Position numbers and translations under genes: made by a program. Positions 19,955 to 29,858 of a DNA stretch of 64,000 nt are shown piece after piece. Below the pieces are notes generated by a model. It was not told where the DNA came from. It was given only the letters and a program-made list of their open reading frames with translations, and made no database searches. Source of the DNA: Symsagittifera roscoffensis (taxonomy: Eukaryota > Xenacoelomorpha > Acoela > Convolutidae). Numbering within the stretch: position 1 is the stretch's first letter; the number at the start of each line of letters is the position of its first letter. Location: positions 81,133,526 to 81,197,525 of the forward strand of contig NC_087064.1 of the NCBI RefSeq assembly GCF_963678635.1, given 5' to 3'.

Positions 19955-22780
19955 GAAAAAGAAATTTTAACAAAGTAAATATTGTTACTAATATACTATA
20001 TCTATTATATAAATCGAAATGCTGCATGACAATTTCCTGATTGAATAGGACAAAAGAATTTTTAAAATGATTGGCTTGAAAAGCGAAAAATTCAAAGGTG
20101 CAGGTAAATGCAGATTTTGATTGCTGTTTAGCAATAGTGTGAAAATTTTAAATGGTCGTGAATTTTGGGGTGTAGATAATCTTAAATCTGCTGCAAACTT
20201 CTGTAAATGACCACTGGCACTGTATCTTGAGCAACACTCGGTTTTTCTGGGACTCACTGGCAGAAGACAGCGCGCGATGAGGACATCGATCTCGAGTCCG
20301 GGGAGTATGTGCCAGTCGGTCATATTTGGAAGTTTGACCTTGAGAAGAGCAGAAAATACTTGATTTTGGAGAGAAATTTTATTTTTCAAAAATTCGAATG
20401 GAACATGTCATGCACGATTTTCTCGCGACAACTGAAAATCAGAAAAAGAAATCAGAACAATTTTAGAGCAATTGCGGGAAAGTTAGAAAGTAAAAACGAG
20501 TGGGAAATTGCTATTCGCAATTTCCATCTATATATAATCGAGAGTAGAGCTGTCCTACTTGAAATAGAAGACAGAGTATCCCCGAGAGAGCGATTACTAA
20601 AGTTGGACCAGAGTGAACCTTCAGCGGAAAGGCGGACAACTGGAGTGTCCCAACGGTCCAAGAGAACTCAAATTCTAGAGCATGAACTTATCCTTGCTGT
20701 CCAAACTATAAAACATTAAACTTCTCTTAGTTATTTATTTCTTGAGTTAGTTACTGACTGGATTATTTTCCCAATTCTTGAGCGTGCTGCTATGTGAGTA
20801 CAAATTTAATTTCTAGAGTGTGTTTTGTGATTGTTATGTTGAGGTAAGGCGAGTTTTAGGTTGATCCATCTGAAATGGATCAAAGTCACACTGTCTAATA
20901 AAAAGTAACCTAACGGATTGTTCCAACCCGGTTTTTAACGGCGTTCATGTATTTTGGGTATCTAGAGACCTAAGTATGGGGACGTTTCTAATTCTAGAGT
21001 GGGGGGATATTTTAGTAGTAGCCTTTAAGCTGTAACGGGTCGTAGTCTCATGTCATAAGCGAACCGAACTGGCTCCGACCGTTCTTGAGGTGGGAAAACA
21101 CAAGAGATAGTGTCCCTGACCCTTGAGCCAGTGGTTATAGGGCCTATTTTTCTTAAGCCTCATGTGTGACTGCAGTAGACGAATGTTACATAAACTGGGA
21201 AAATTGACAGTTCTAGCAGAATATCTATACTAATCTAACGATTCAACGAATCAGGAATGGTCAGTTTGGCCTGAATTAATAAATTTCAAAAATTCGTTTT
21301 AAAATAAAGACACGTCACGACCTTGAAATTTCGCCACAACTGAAAAAAGGAAAAAACAGAACAACAGTATTCGTTGAAATAGACTAAGTGAACGACAATC
21401 GTACGATGCAAAATGAAATTGCAATTGAGTTTATTGTTGGAAGACCAGTCCGAGTTAGAACGATAGTACCTGTACAATTGTTAATGAAGATTTACCGAGA
21501 AACAGGAAGGGTATTGGGACGACTTTACCAGCGTTCCGGAAGGACGACAAGACCGCTCTTCGTCCGGATTACAGAATCCGGAAGGTTCTCGAGAAGAGAA
21601 CTCAGACTCTGTTTTAACAAACTTTTAGCTTCCTGGAATGTCCTGAATTGAATTAATAACATCTGAATTCGTTTTCAGATAATGAGAAGCTAGGAGTTGA
21701 GGGGAAGGGTTGATCCAACTCCGATGGGAATGATGATTTTGTCTACTGAACAAAAACAATCTTAATATAATAAATAAGTAGTAGCCCTGTTTTTAGGAGT
21801 TACCTCGTGGTCTGGGGATACTGAGACCCAGCCATGAGCTCACTATTTTTGCATGTAACTGAGTTAATCTGAGGGTTCTGACCGAAGCCCGAAACAGTAA
21901 CGATTTTGTCGACCCGATTTTAAGAGGACCACACAAATAACTTGCTTTGGTAGAGACGGTTCAAAGCATGTAGAGCTGTGTTAAGACGCTAGCCAGTCGT
22001 TTTACAACCTATCTTTGTTTTTCGTTGATATGTACTTCCAGGCGAATGTTACATTTTCCATGGCTGTTTTGTTGTTTCTTTCCTTTTTTATCGACTTGAT
22101 AGGTTTTGAGCCCCAATTTTATAGGTTTAATGGCCTCATATTGTGTTAATGAAGAGTGAAAAATTTGTATGTGCGGTGAGGGGGAGCGGGACTTGATCAC
22201 TTTTTTCCAAGTCTCAATGATTTTTTTTCTGCCAAGGTATTCGCCAAGGTAGGATTTCTGCCAAGGTATTCGGCTTTGTTACCGCTTGGTTATTTTTTTT
22301 TTCGTTTCGAATATCACATTCTTTTGTCCCGGCACGTTGTTGTTTCAAAACTAGCCTGATTCATTTTGATAGCCGAACATTGATGCGGTCGAGCGCACAG
22401 GCAAGACTCGAGAGGGGGACAAATAGCGGCAGGTCGAATGGAATTATCGATTGGAGGCGACTCATCAGCGTAACGTGCCATGCTGTTTGGAGACACTACG
22501 AATTTTATTTGCGTGCTGGATGGATGCTCAAAATGTTGATCCAAGTTGCTTTTGAAGAGAAATGATACAGTTTGCTGATATATATGCATTTTTATAACGC
22601 TGGTATGGCTCTATCCAGCTTGTGCACTTACCGTAACTAAACGGAAGGGCCTCTTTTGTAATTTAGCTTTTTTTTGAAGAGTAAAAATACAATAAAAAAC
22701 TTAGCGGCTTTCTGGTTTTGTTTTGCAAGTGTTGCGAAGCGCAGCTTCGCCTTTGTCTTCAATATTTCACTTAGACCCAC
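19955..22780 (+). other. 3' noncoding region, candidate 3' LTR and flank
   Basis: No supported gene. Open frames of 87-136 codons here have no recognisable motif. A TATA-like TATATATAA lies at 20529-20537. A possible polyadenylation signal (CTAATAAAAAG) is near 20896. The phrase GGTTGATCCA occurs twice (near 20859 and 21708). Base composition shifts gradually to host AT-rich DNA, so I cannot place the right end of the element more precisely than between about 21 and 22.2 kb. The last few hundred bases contain a host repeat (CGGCTTTGTTACCG near 22270) seen again at 27085, 41490 and 46890. Confidence 0.4.
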
Positions 22781-22805
22781 GAAATAATCTGATTTTAGGA
22801 AGAAA

Positions 22806-23562
22806 ATGGCACCTTCGAAAAAGACCGCTGCTGCCCCTTTAAAAGACTCCAAACGGACAAATGTTAACAGAGACATTAAAATTCTGAAGCTCTGCTTGAA
22901 TATCTGCGTCGGCGAAAGCGGTGACAGGTCAGTCTAGCATATTAGCTGGAACAATGAGGAAATTGTTTTTCCACGATATCATTTTCCTAATTTTTTTCTG
23001 CGTGTAATAACGATTGTTTCGCATCCAAGTTAAAGAAAAAAAATTGATCATTCAAATCTTTGTTCTAAGTTGTTTGTAGTATAACAAAGCGATGAAAGCG
23101 TTTTGATTGCAAGTTTCTTTTCCCAGGCTAACGAGAGCATCAAAAGTGTTGGAGCAGTTGACTGGTCAGACCCCGGTATCTTCCAAGGCCAGATACACTG
23201 TGCGATCATTCGGAATCCGCAGAAACGAAAAGATTGCTGTTCATTGCACAGTGCGCGGCGAAAAGGCAGATGAACTTTTGGAGAGAGGACTCAAGGTGAA
23301 GGAGTACGAATTGAGAAAAGGGAACTTCTCCGATGCCGGAAGTTTTGGATTTGGTATCCAGGAACACATCGACTTGGGCATCAAGTACGACCCAGCCATT
23401 GGAATCTATGGTATGGACTTCTACGTGGTGTTGGGTCGTAACGGTTATTGTGTCTCCAAGCGAAGACGATGCAAGAACGTCATTGGCGTGCAACATCGTG
23501 TCAAGCGAGAGGAAGGCATGAAATGGTTCCAGCAGAAGTATGATGGTGTCATCATGAATTAG
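22806..23562 (+). CDS. RPL11: 60S ribosomal protein L11 (uL5), two exons
   Basis: Exons 22806-22927 and 23127-23562 (intron 22928-23126, phase 2, GT-AG) give 185 residues, close to the usual 178-188 for eukaryotic L11. The product is a component of the large ribosomal subunit central protuberance, where it contacts 5S rRNA. The family signature is clear: the [20 protein letters not shown] segment spans the splice junction, followed by [25 protein letters not shown], and [16 protein letters not shown] with [11 protein letters not shown]. The start is preceded by GATTTTAG, a 3' splice-site-like AG at 22797-22798, leaving only 7 nt before the ATG; this fits a 5' UTR intron or a trans-splice acceptor. 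The next gene starts only 161 bp after the stop. Identification is firm. Confidence 0.97.
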
Positions 23563-23690
23563 TTTGATCTTTAACATCGAATTGATATCTGCTGATCATT
23601 GTTTTAGAAACTCCTAAAGCTTAGCGAGATTTTAGAATGCATGAGTAAAGCCATAAATGATAACAATTTCCTGATTAAAATATCGTTTTC

Positions 23691-23723
23691 AGTGTTGAAT
23701 GTCTATGAGTACTTGAAATTCAG
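23691..23723 (+). promoter_or_regulatory. Candidate 3' splice/trans-splice acceptors immediately before the PAFAH1B start
   Basis: ATCGTTTTCAG ends at 23692 and GAAATTCAG ends at 23723, directly abutting the ATG at 23724. With only 161 bp between the RPL11 stop and this ATG, an independent promoter has little room. Acceptors here fit a spliced-leader operon. Confidence 0.45.
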
Positions 23724-25377
23724 ATGAACGGTGATCACAGCATTTCGACATGTGTTCCACGTGAACCAGAGGATATTCACGGGGACGGAAGATGGTTGGC
23801 TCAGCATGCCAATCATATGAAGCGGGTAACCAGAAGTGACCCTGAAATTGTTTTTGTCGGAGACACGATACTGTACCATTTGGGGCTAAACTCTGTCTGG
23901 AACAAAGTGTTTGCTCCTATGCACGCAGTTAACTTTAGTATCCCAGGCGATGGAACTCAGAATTTGTTGTGGAGAATACAAAATTGGGGATCCACGTCAG
24001 CCACTGGAGAAGCAATGGGTACTGGAGACGAAATGAAGCCCAAAGTTTTTGTCGTTCACGTTGGAACGGAAATGTATACTTATAATGTAGAAGAGGTTTG
24101 TACTGTTTCCATAAACCTGACAGAGGGTCTTACGTGTAAGCAAAATGACGTTGTTTGACAGTTTTCTTAGAGTAGTGTATTTGTCCTTTTCTTGTTGTTC
24201 CGACTTTCGAAGAAAGTGACGGAATATTTGTGCTCGGGGTGTTTTTTTTCTCCAGAGACCAATTTGACAGTTAAACTAGCCATTTTTGAGCACAATTTTT
24301 AAAATACCATCTTAAGGGCGTGACGTCCTGAGCTCCTGGACGATAAAAGATATTCCGTGCTATTAACGCGTATCGGTTAATTTAATTCGCTCATAAATCT
24401 TTCTAAATTGAATTAAAGCAAGCTGTTTGGTGTTATTAATATGTTACTAATTTTTGAACAGCATCACTTTGTTCTTGGCATAGCATATGGAGTGAAGTTT
24501 TCACAAAAAATCAGAATTTTTTAAATTTGTTTAAAATGCTTAGAAGCGTTTTTCAGTTGATGTTTTCCGAAACTATTTTAAACACATTATAGGGCAGTCG
24601 GAACGTTCAGGGCTTCGACCTGATACGAGCATTCTTGTATATTTTTCGTTTCAGATTGTATCAGGGATAGTTTCTGTAATGAGAGCCTTGTCGGAGAAGT
24701 ATCCAAGATCCAAACTGCTTTTTATGGGACTGTTGCCCCGAGGACCCAAGCCTAATCGACTGAGGGTGAAAAATGATGAAATCAACAAGCAGCTCAGTGT
24801 ATTGTTGACTGAAATTCCAAACTCAGTGTTTATGGACGTAGACGACTTAGACTTTATTCAATCAGGTAAGTAATAAATAAATACGAGAGCACTGATTGGA
24901 TAGTCAGTAAGTCAGCCTTTTAAGTCAGAGATTGACAATTCCAAAAAATCCAAGTTGCCTTACGGAGTGCATATCTTTCAGTTCGAAATAAATTGCATTA
25001 ATCACTGTCAATCTCATTAACTGTTAACTCAAGAACTCGTTGATGAAAAATAAGATCCGTGAATTTGTTTTTTTTTTGGTTGCAAGTTCATTTCTGCTTA
25101 CGTGGTTCTTCGGTTGTTGAGTTAGGTAAATAGGCTGTTATGGTCTGATAATCATACGTGTAGTAGTAACAAGCCAACTTGGTGTTTTCTTTTAGATGGC
25201 CAAATAGACGAAGGCGACATGTCAGATTTCCTGCACCCAACTACTAGGTGCTACGAGACCATATGTCTCAAACTGTTAGAAGTGTTCAAAACGACTTTGA
25301 CAGAGACGAATCTGCTGTTCCCTAACGAGTTAACAGATGCCTTCAAAGCATTAGTTTCGTCTGACGATGAAAAGTAG
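23724..25377 (+). CDS. PAFAH1B2/3-like: PAF-acetylhydrolase 1b catalytic-subunit homologue, probably catalytically dead
   Basis: Exons 23724-24095 (phase 0), 24655-24865 (phase 1) and 25196-25377 give 254 residues; vertebrate alpha subunits have about 230. Relatives hydrolyse platelet-activating factor and bind LIS1 in the cytosol. Family landmarks: EDIHGDGRW near the N-terminus, a VFVGD strand, KPKVFVVHVGT, the GLLPRG-KPN loop and DMSDFLHPT. The catalytic Ser of GDS is Thr here (T48), and the oxyanion Asn after GT is Glu (E116). Asp205 and His208 of the DxxH block remain. Loss of active-site residues has been reported for the Drosophila homologue, so a non-enzymatic, LIS1-linked role is plausible. 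A short Gly/Thr/Glu-rich insert (about 89-103) precedes strand 3. It follows RPL11 by 161 bp on the same strand. Confidence 0.93.
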
Positions 25378-25996
25378 TCCTCAAATTGGGAGTGAAGTTA
25401 AATTTTAAACCTTAATAAGTAGTATGTGTTTGTCTCTAAATGGATGAGTGACTGTTTCTAGCACTAACGTGTTAATATTATTATTTTCTCTAAAGATTAT
25501 TGCTGTAGCTTAACTTATTTTGATGTGGGTCAGAATCGGTCACCTGTAAAATATCTACCCTAAATTTTTGTTTTTCGAAGCTGAACCAATTTAAATAGTT
25601 GATCAATTTATGTCGAAAGACTTTGTTTTTAAACTTATTGAGTGAATTGGTGGTCAATAATGCCGATTTTTTTTTAAATTGTTTTTACAGAAGTTGAATC
25701 GACTGAAACGATGAGATTGTTTTTACTTGTATATTTGAATTTACTCATTTTTCTTTTTTTATCGAAGAAAAATGTCCAAAAAAATACGTATACTGAATTG
25801 CGGTCTTCAACCTAGATAGGATCTCAGTATCGATTGTTCTTTCGATATAATATGAAAGGAAAAAGCTAAACCATTGTCCATTTCATATAATATGTAGGAA
25901 AAAACCAAGATAAACGATAAATGTTTTGTGTTCATTTGAGTCGTCGTAGCTCGAGAATTCAATATTTGTTAGTCGTTTATCCTGCTACTAATCTGG
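25378..25996 (+). other. Intergenic, PAFAH1B-like to NR2C2AP
   Basis: 619 bp of AT-rich DNA. ATTTCATATAATATG is partly repeated (near 25840 and 25880). I see no gene or other structured element. Confidence 0.5.
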
Positions 25997-28900
25997 ATGA
26001 CAGAGTCCCCTCAATTGGGTCTCTTGAATAGTCTTGTGGAGCGAATAGGGGTGAGCAGTGTTCAGAATAAGAACACGAGTAGCTACGGCAAGCAGTTTCT
26101 CCTCGACGGTTTGAACGAGACTTGTTGGAATTCAGATGCCGGGGACAGACAGTGGGTTAGGTAATATGATCATGCTATGTTTTTGGTATTTAAACCCATG
26201 TTGCCTGGTCTCATCCAGCAGCTGGGAACAAGTAAAGCCTGAAAGAAGGCCAGAAAACTTAGTGGCTATCATGTGCGAGTGGGTTGGGCCGATAGTTCAC
26301 TACTATCTTCCAGCTTTCTGACGAGATGACTGAACTAGAAAAATCACTTAAAGTGCAGGCATAACTATAGTATCCTATTTATTGGCATAGTTATCCTCCT
26401 AGTTCTAATCGTTAAACCATTTTTTTACCGAGCTCTCATCATAGTCTCATTGGAATTTATCAGCGCACTTATATCAGCCAACGCGAAGACTTTATCAAGG
26501 AAATGTCGAACAAGATACTTCTGTATAATTCAATAATACAGTGGTTGCCTGTTTTCAAGTGTGCAAGAGCTAGGAATATGGGAATCATTGAAACTACCAA
26601 CGCATTGAATTCATTTCAGAGAATCGAATTGGATAGAAAATATGCTGGCTTGAAGTTATTGGTGTAAAAAAAAAAAACATTTTTTCTTGAAAGTTGCTTA
26701 AACCGTCAAACAACTGAGCAATTTCTTCCACTAGCATAATTTGGACCGATGCGGTAATTATCATGATCAGTTAGCAATCAATTTTGAACATCAATATGCC
26801 CCTTGACTAAGAAAACTCATGATTTTTAAGTTTCAATGAACGTAGTGAAGACACTTATTTTGGTCGTATTGCTATTTTTTCAGGAAAAAGTTGTTCACGT
26901 TCAAATTTCTTTTTTCTCTTGCTTTATCTTCGGTTTATCGCCACAATTTTTAGTTGTTTGTTTTGTCGCCAGAGTGAATCATGACTTGAAAAAATAGTAA
27001 ATTTTTTCAGTTATAAATTTTTCTGTTGGTGAAGCGTTATCATTTTTTCTCTTGGTGAAACGTGTATCTGCTCAAGAATTGTCGGCTTTGTAACCACTGC
27101 AAGTTTTGTTTCGATGCTTACTTCACATTCATTTGTTTTGTTTGCTCGCATACTTTCTTGTTAGGAATTAAAGACATATGTAGGAAAGTTTTGGAAGATA
27201 TTTTTTGAATCTTTTTTCAAAGTTCTGCGGCTTTCGTCTCTATTTCCGTCGATCAGTTTGTCATGCTATGTATCTGTTGAAATGTATGTTGTGCGAAGCC
27301 TTGCTTTGCCTCTGCTTGCCGGTAATTCAGTTCCGAAATTCGTTTTTTTTTTTGGAATTGCTATAATTTTTTTTGAGAAAAAAAATCTGATTTGTCGGTT
27401 CACCTGCAAGTAGTGATGGTCATTCAGTTTTGTATCGCATGTGACTCGTATTATTGGACCTAATATTGGACTCATATCGACTTACCATAATTTTAAAATG
27501 CATAACTTCCGGTAATTAATAAAGCATTATTCGTTATAAAATTTCACAGTAATTGCGACAGAATTGGAAGCTTAAGCGTTTAAATTGTATAATCAACATT
27601 AAATTTTTTAAAATGAAACTAATTAAAGTTTTCTTTTAACTTAAAGAAAGAAAGAGTTTTTTTGTCCAGTATAAAATTACATCGTTCATCAAACAATACA
27701 ATTCACAAAAACTTCCATTATTTCAACAAAATTAATTTTTACGTTAATTTTATGAAAGGAAAAAAAATCCAGGAGAGGATAAGCGAAAGGCATACAAGAT
27801 GCCCATTTGGAGCCTACCCTTGAACATCATTGCAGTCAGGCAATTTAACGAATCAATGATACATATTACAAAAAGTAAAACATATAATATAAAAAACCAT
27901 AAATAAGTTACGTATTTCAGTTTTTTTTAATGAAAAATTCCAACAAATAGTCAATCTTAGAGAACGAATAGCAACAAGACAATCACAATTTCAGTCTTGT
28001 TGCCATAATCTGCACAAAAATCAAAATAAGCAAGAAATCACTCAGAAAAAGTGTAATAAAATCAAAAAGAAAAACCATAATCATTTTTTGAGAAAAAAAA
28101 TCAAATTCAGAGGCCGGATAGCACACAAAAATAACCAATACGAACTTACAATCAACCATTTGCTCTTGAAACAGAAATAATTAGAACAAAAAACAAAAAA
28201 AAATTAGTAAATAAAGTTAGTTTTTATTTTTAGCACAAAAATGGAAATTTGATTTTTGCATATATTCCCTAAATTCTCCGGCTGCAATCTATTTTCACGC
28301 AAGATTTTAAGAAGCTCTGACCCACGGTTCTGCACTGATGCAGACTTGGTTTTCTTAGAACAAAAAGGTTTTTTTAATGTGGAATGAAGATCTCCTGGTA
28401 TTATAAGTGGATTTACATTCTATAAGAAAACTCTTTAATTTTTTGATAGCAAATTGCTGACTGATTGGAGACAAAAATTAAGCAAATCATAAACGATCAG
28501 TTCATGAACCGATAAAATCCCATTATACTGAAATTCATTGAAATGCTATCAAACTTACGCTTGAACTACATGGTTCTGAAAGTTTTTTTTTCTGCAAAAG
28601 CAGAATGGAGTTAGGATTTATGAACGATGTGCATCCATAAACATGCAAACCATATTGAATAATTGGTTTTGCATTTGAATTGTAATACTTAATCAAAATT
28701 GACCTGGGTACAAATTATCAAAAGATATTCATGACTGCATGAGTTCATTATTCTCATCAGCATATTAGCCTCCGTTTCTGTATGGGCATGAATCAGCTGC
28801 TGTGATACTGGATATGACTCCGAATGAAATCATGGCATCCGATGGTCTTTTAGCAGCTACACGAGCTGGCGCGTATCGTTTTTAAACATATGAACTTGAG

Positions 28901-29658
28901 CCTTGCTTTTTAATTGCATTTTGCTTGACATCTTCCAATTTTCAGGCATCCTTGTTAAACAAAACTAAGAGTTTCGTTGAGTTACGAAGGCAAAGAAGTT
29001 TGGGAAAAACTGGGATTTGTAATTGTGTATTTTTAAAGAGCTGCAAACTTTCAGTTTTTGACATTATAAAATTACCCGAATATTATTTCGGGAGTAAAAA
29101 ATCCCCCCGGGGCGAATAAATTCTTAGATCCGGCTATCGTTGGATTCGATTTTATACGGGAATTTATATACAGATGACCGAACCTAATAGTGTAAATCTC
29201 CCAAATTGCATATTTTTACACTTGCGATATTAAATTGCTGCCCATTATTTTTATTTGACATTAAGTAATCGAATCATCAACGCACTTGTTTACTCCAACT
29301 TTGAACTCGTGTTATTATTGGGAATACAGCCGAGTCGTATTTGCTAATAAGTGTCTAAAAATCCTCCAAAAATAAGAAATTGTGTTTTAGTTTGTCTTTT
29401 TCGCAGCCGGTTCTAATATCGAAATTAGAAATACGATTCCAAGGAGGGTTCAGCGGGAAAGACAACTCGACTTTTGTCATTTTGAATGAAGAGCTGAAGC
29501 TACCTATTCATCCTGTTGACGCGAACACGATTCAGTCGTTTGAGTTACCTGAAGTTGAAATTGCAACCGAGAAAGTGAAGATAGTTTTTTCAGGCAGTAC
29601 TGATTTTTACGGGAGAATTGTTATTTATAACCTTAATTTATATGGCAAAACCAAATAA
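25997..29658 (+). CDS. NR2C2AP: NR2C2AP (TRA16) homologue, two exons with a 3.2-kb intron
   Basis: Exons 25997-26160 and 29391-29658 join in phase 2 and give 143 residues, against about 139 in human NR2C2AP. Exon 1 holds the family motif ETCWNSDAGDRQWV near residue 41. Exon 2 continues with LSFSQPVLISKLEIRFQGGFS and ends in TDFYGRIVIYNLNLYGK, both matching the family's small discoidin-like (F5/8 type C-like) beta-sandwich. The human protein binds the nuclear receptor TR4 (NR2C2); its role in invertebrates is not established. The stop lies within AATAAA (29654-29659), so the 3' UTR is very short, and the next gene starts 200 bp later on the same strand. The intron (26161-29390) is AT-rich and holds a diverged fragment of the dispersed repeat family near 26836. 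Confidence 0.92.
26836..26960 (+). repeat. Fragment of dispersed AT-rich repeat family A (in NR2C2AP intron)
   Basis: Begins AATGAACGTAGTGAAGACACTT and continues through the TTTTTCAGGAAAAAG block. This is the 5' part of the family whose fuller copies lie at 36597, 53764 and elsewhere. It breaks off after about 125 bp. Confidence 0.6.
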
Positions 29659-29858
29659 ATATTTCACAATTTTTATTTCATTTTATTCTAACAGAGTGAG
29701 ATGATATAAACTATATGTAATCAGTATGTTATTTGAATACTGATTATTTCAGATAGATTGCTGACAAGTTTGTCAAAACGCCTTTGGTGTAATCACTCAC
29801 AGTCACACATAGTTGGCCACAATACAATTCCCTTAGAAGAAGAAGAAGTCACATTACA

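Larger units (their letters stand above)
1..22000 (+). mobile_element. Giant Ty3/gypsy-type LTR retroelement with three long ORFs (left end outside the window)
   Basis: Seen: three very long open frames on the plus strand (1664-10474, 10997-13426, 13427-19876), all in the same frame. The first has the order Gag, protease, RT, RNase H, integrase, which is the Ty3/gypsy order. The region is clearly more GC-rich than the DNA after about 22 kb. A polypurine tract (19905-19920) lies directly downstream of ORF3. Family knowledge: typical Ty3/gypsy elements carry one or two ORFs and total about 5-8 kb, so about 17.7 kb of coding sequence is far outside the norm. Inference: the 3' LTR starts near 19921-19928 and the 5' LTR lies left of position 1, because I could not match any of 1-1660 to 19921-22200. 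The right boundary is approximate. The absence of frame-disrupting damage suggests a young copy. No envelope-type protein was recognised. Confidence 0.8.

Noticed and set aside
20309-20719. 136-codon open frame downstream of ORF3
   Set aside because: It runs across a TATA-like sequence in the putative LTR and shows no domain or conserved composition.
1-22000. A matching LTR pair bounding the retroelement inside the window
   Set aside because: I compared 1-1660 with 19900-22200 by eye and found only shared G-runs and short motifs, no long direct repeat. The 5' LTR is probably outside the window.
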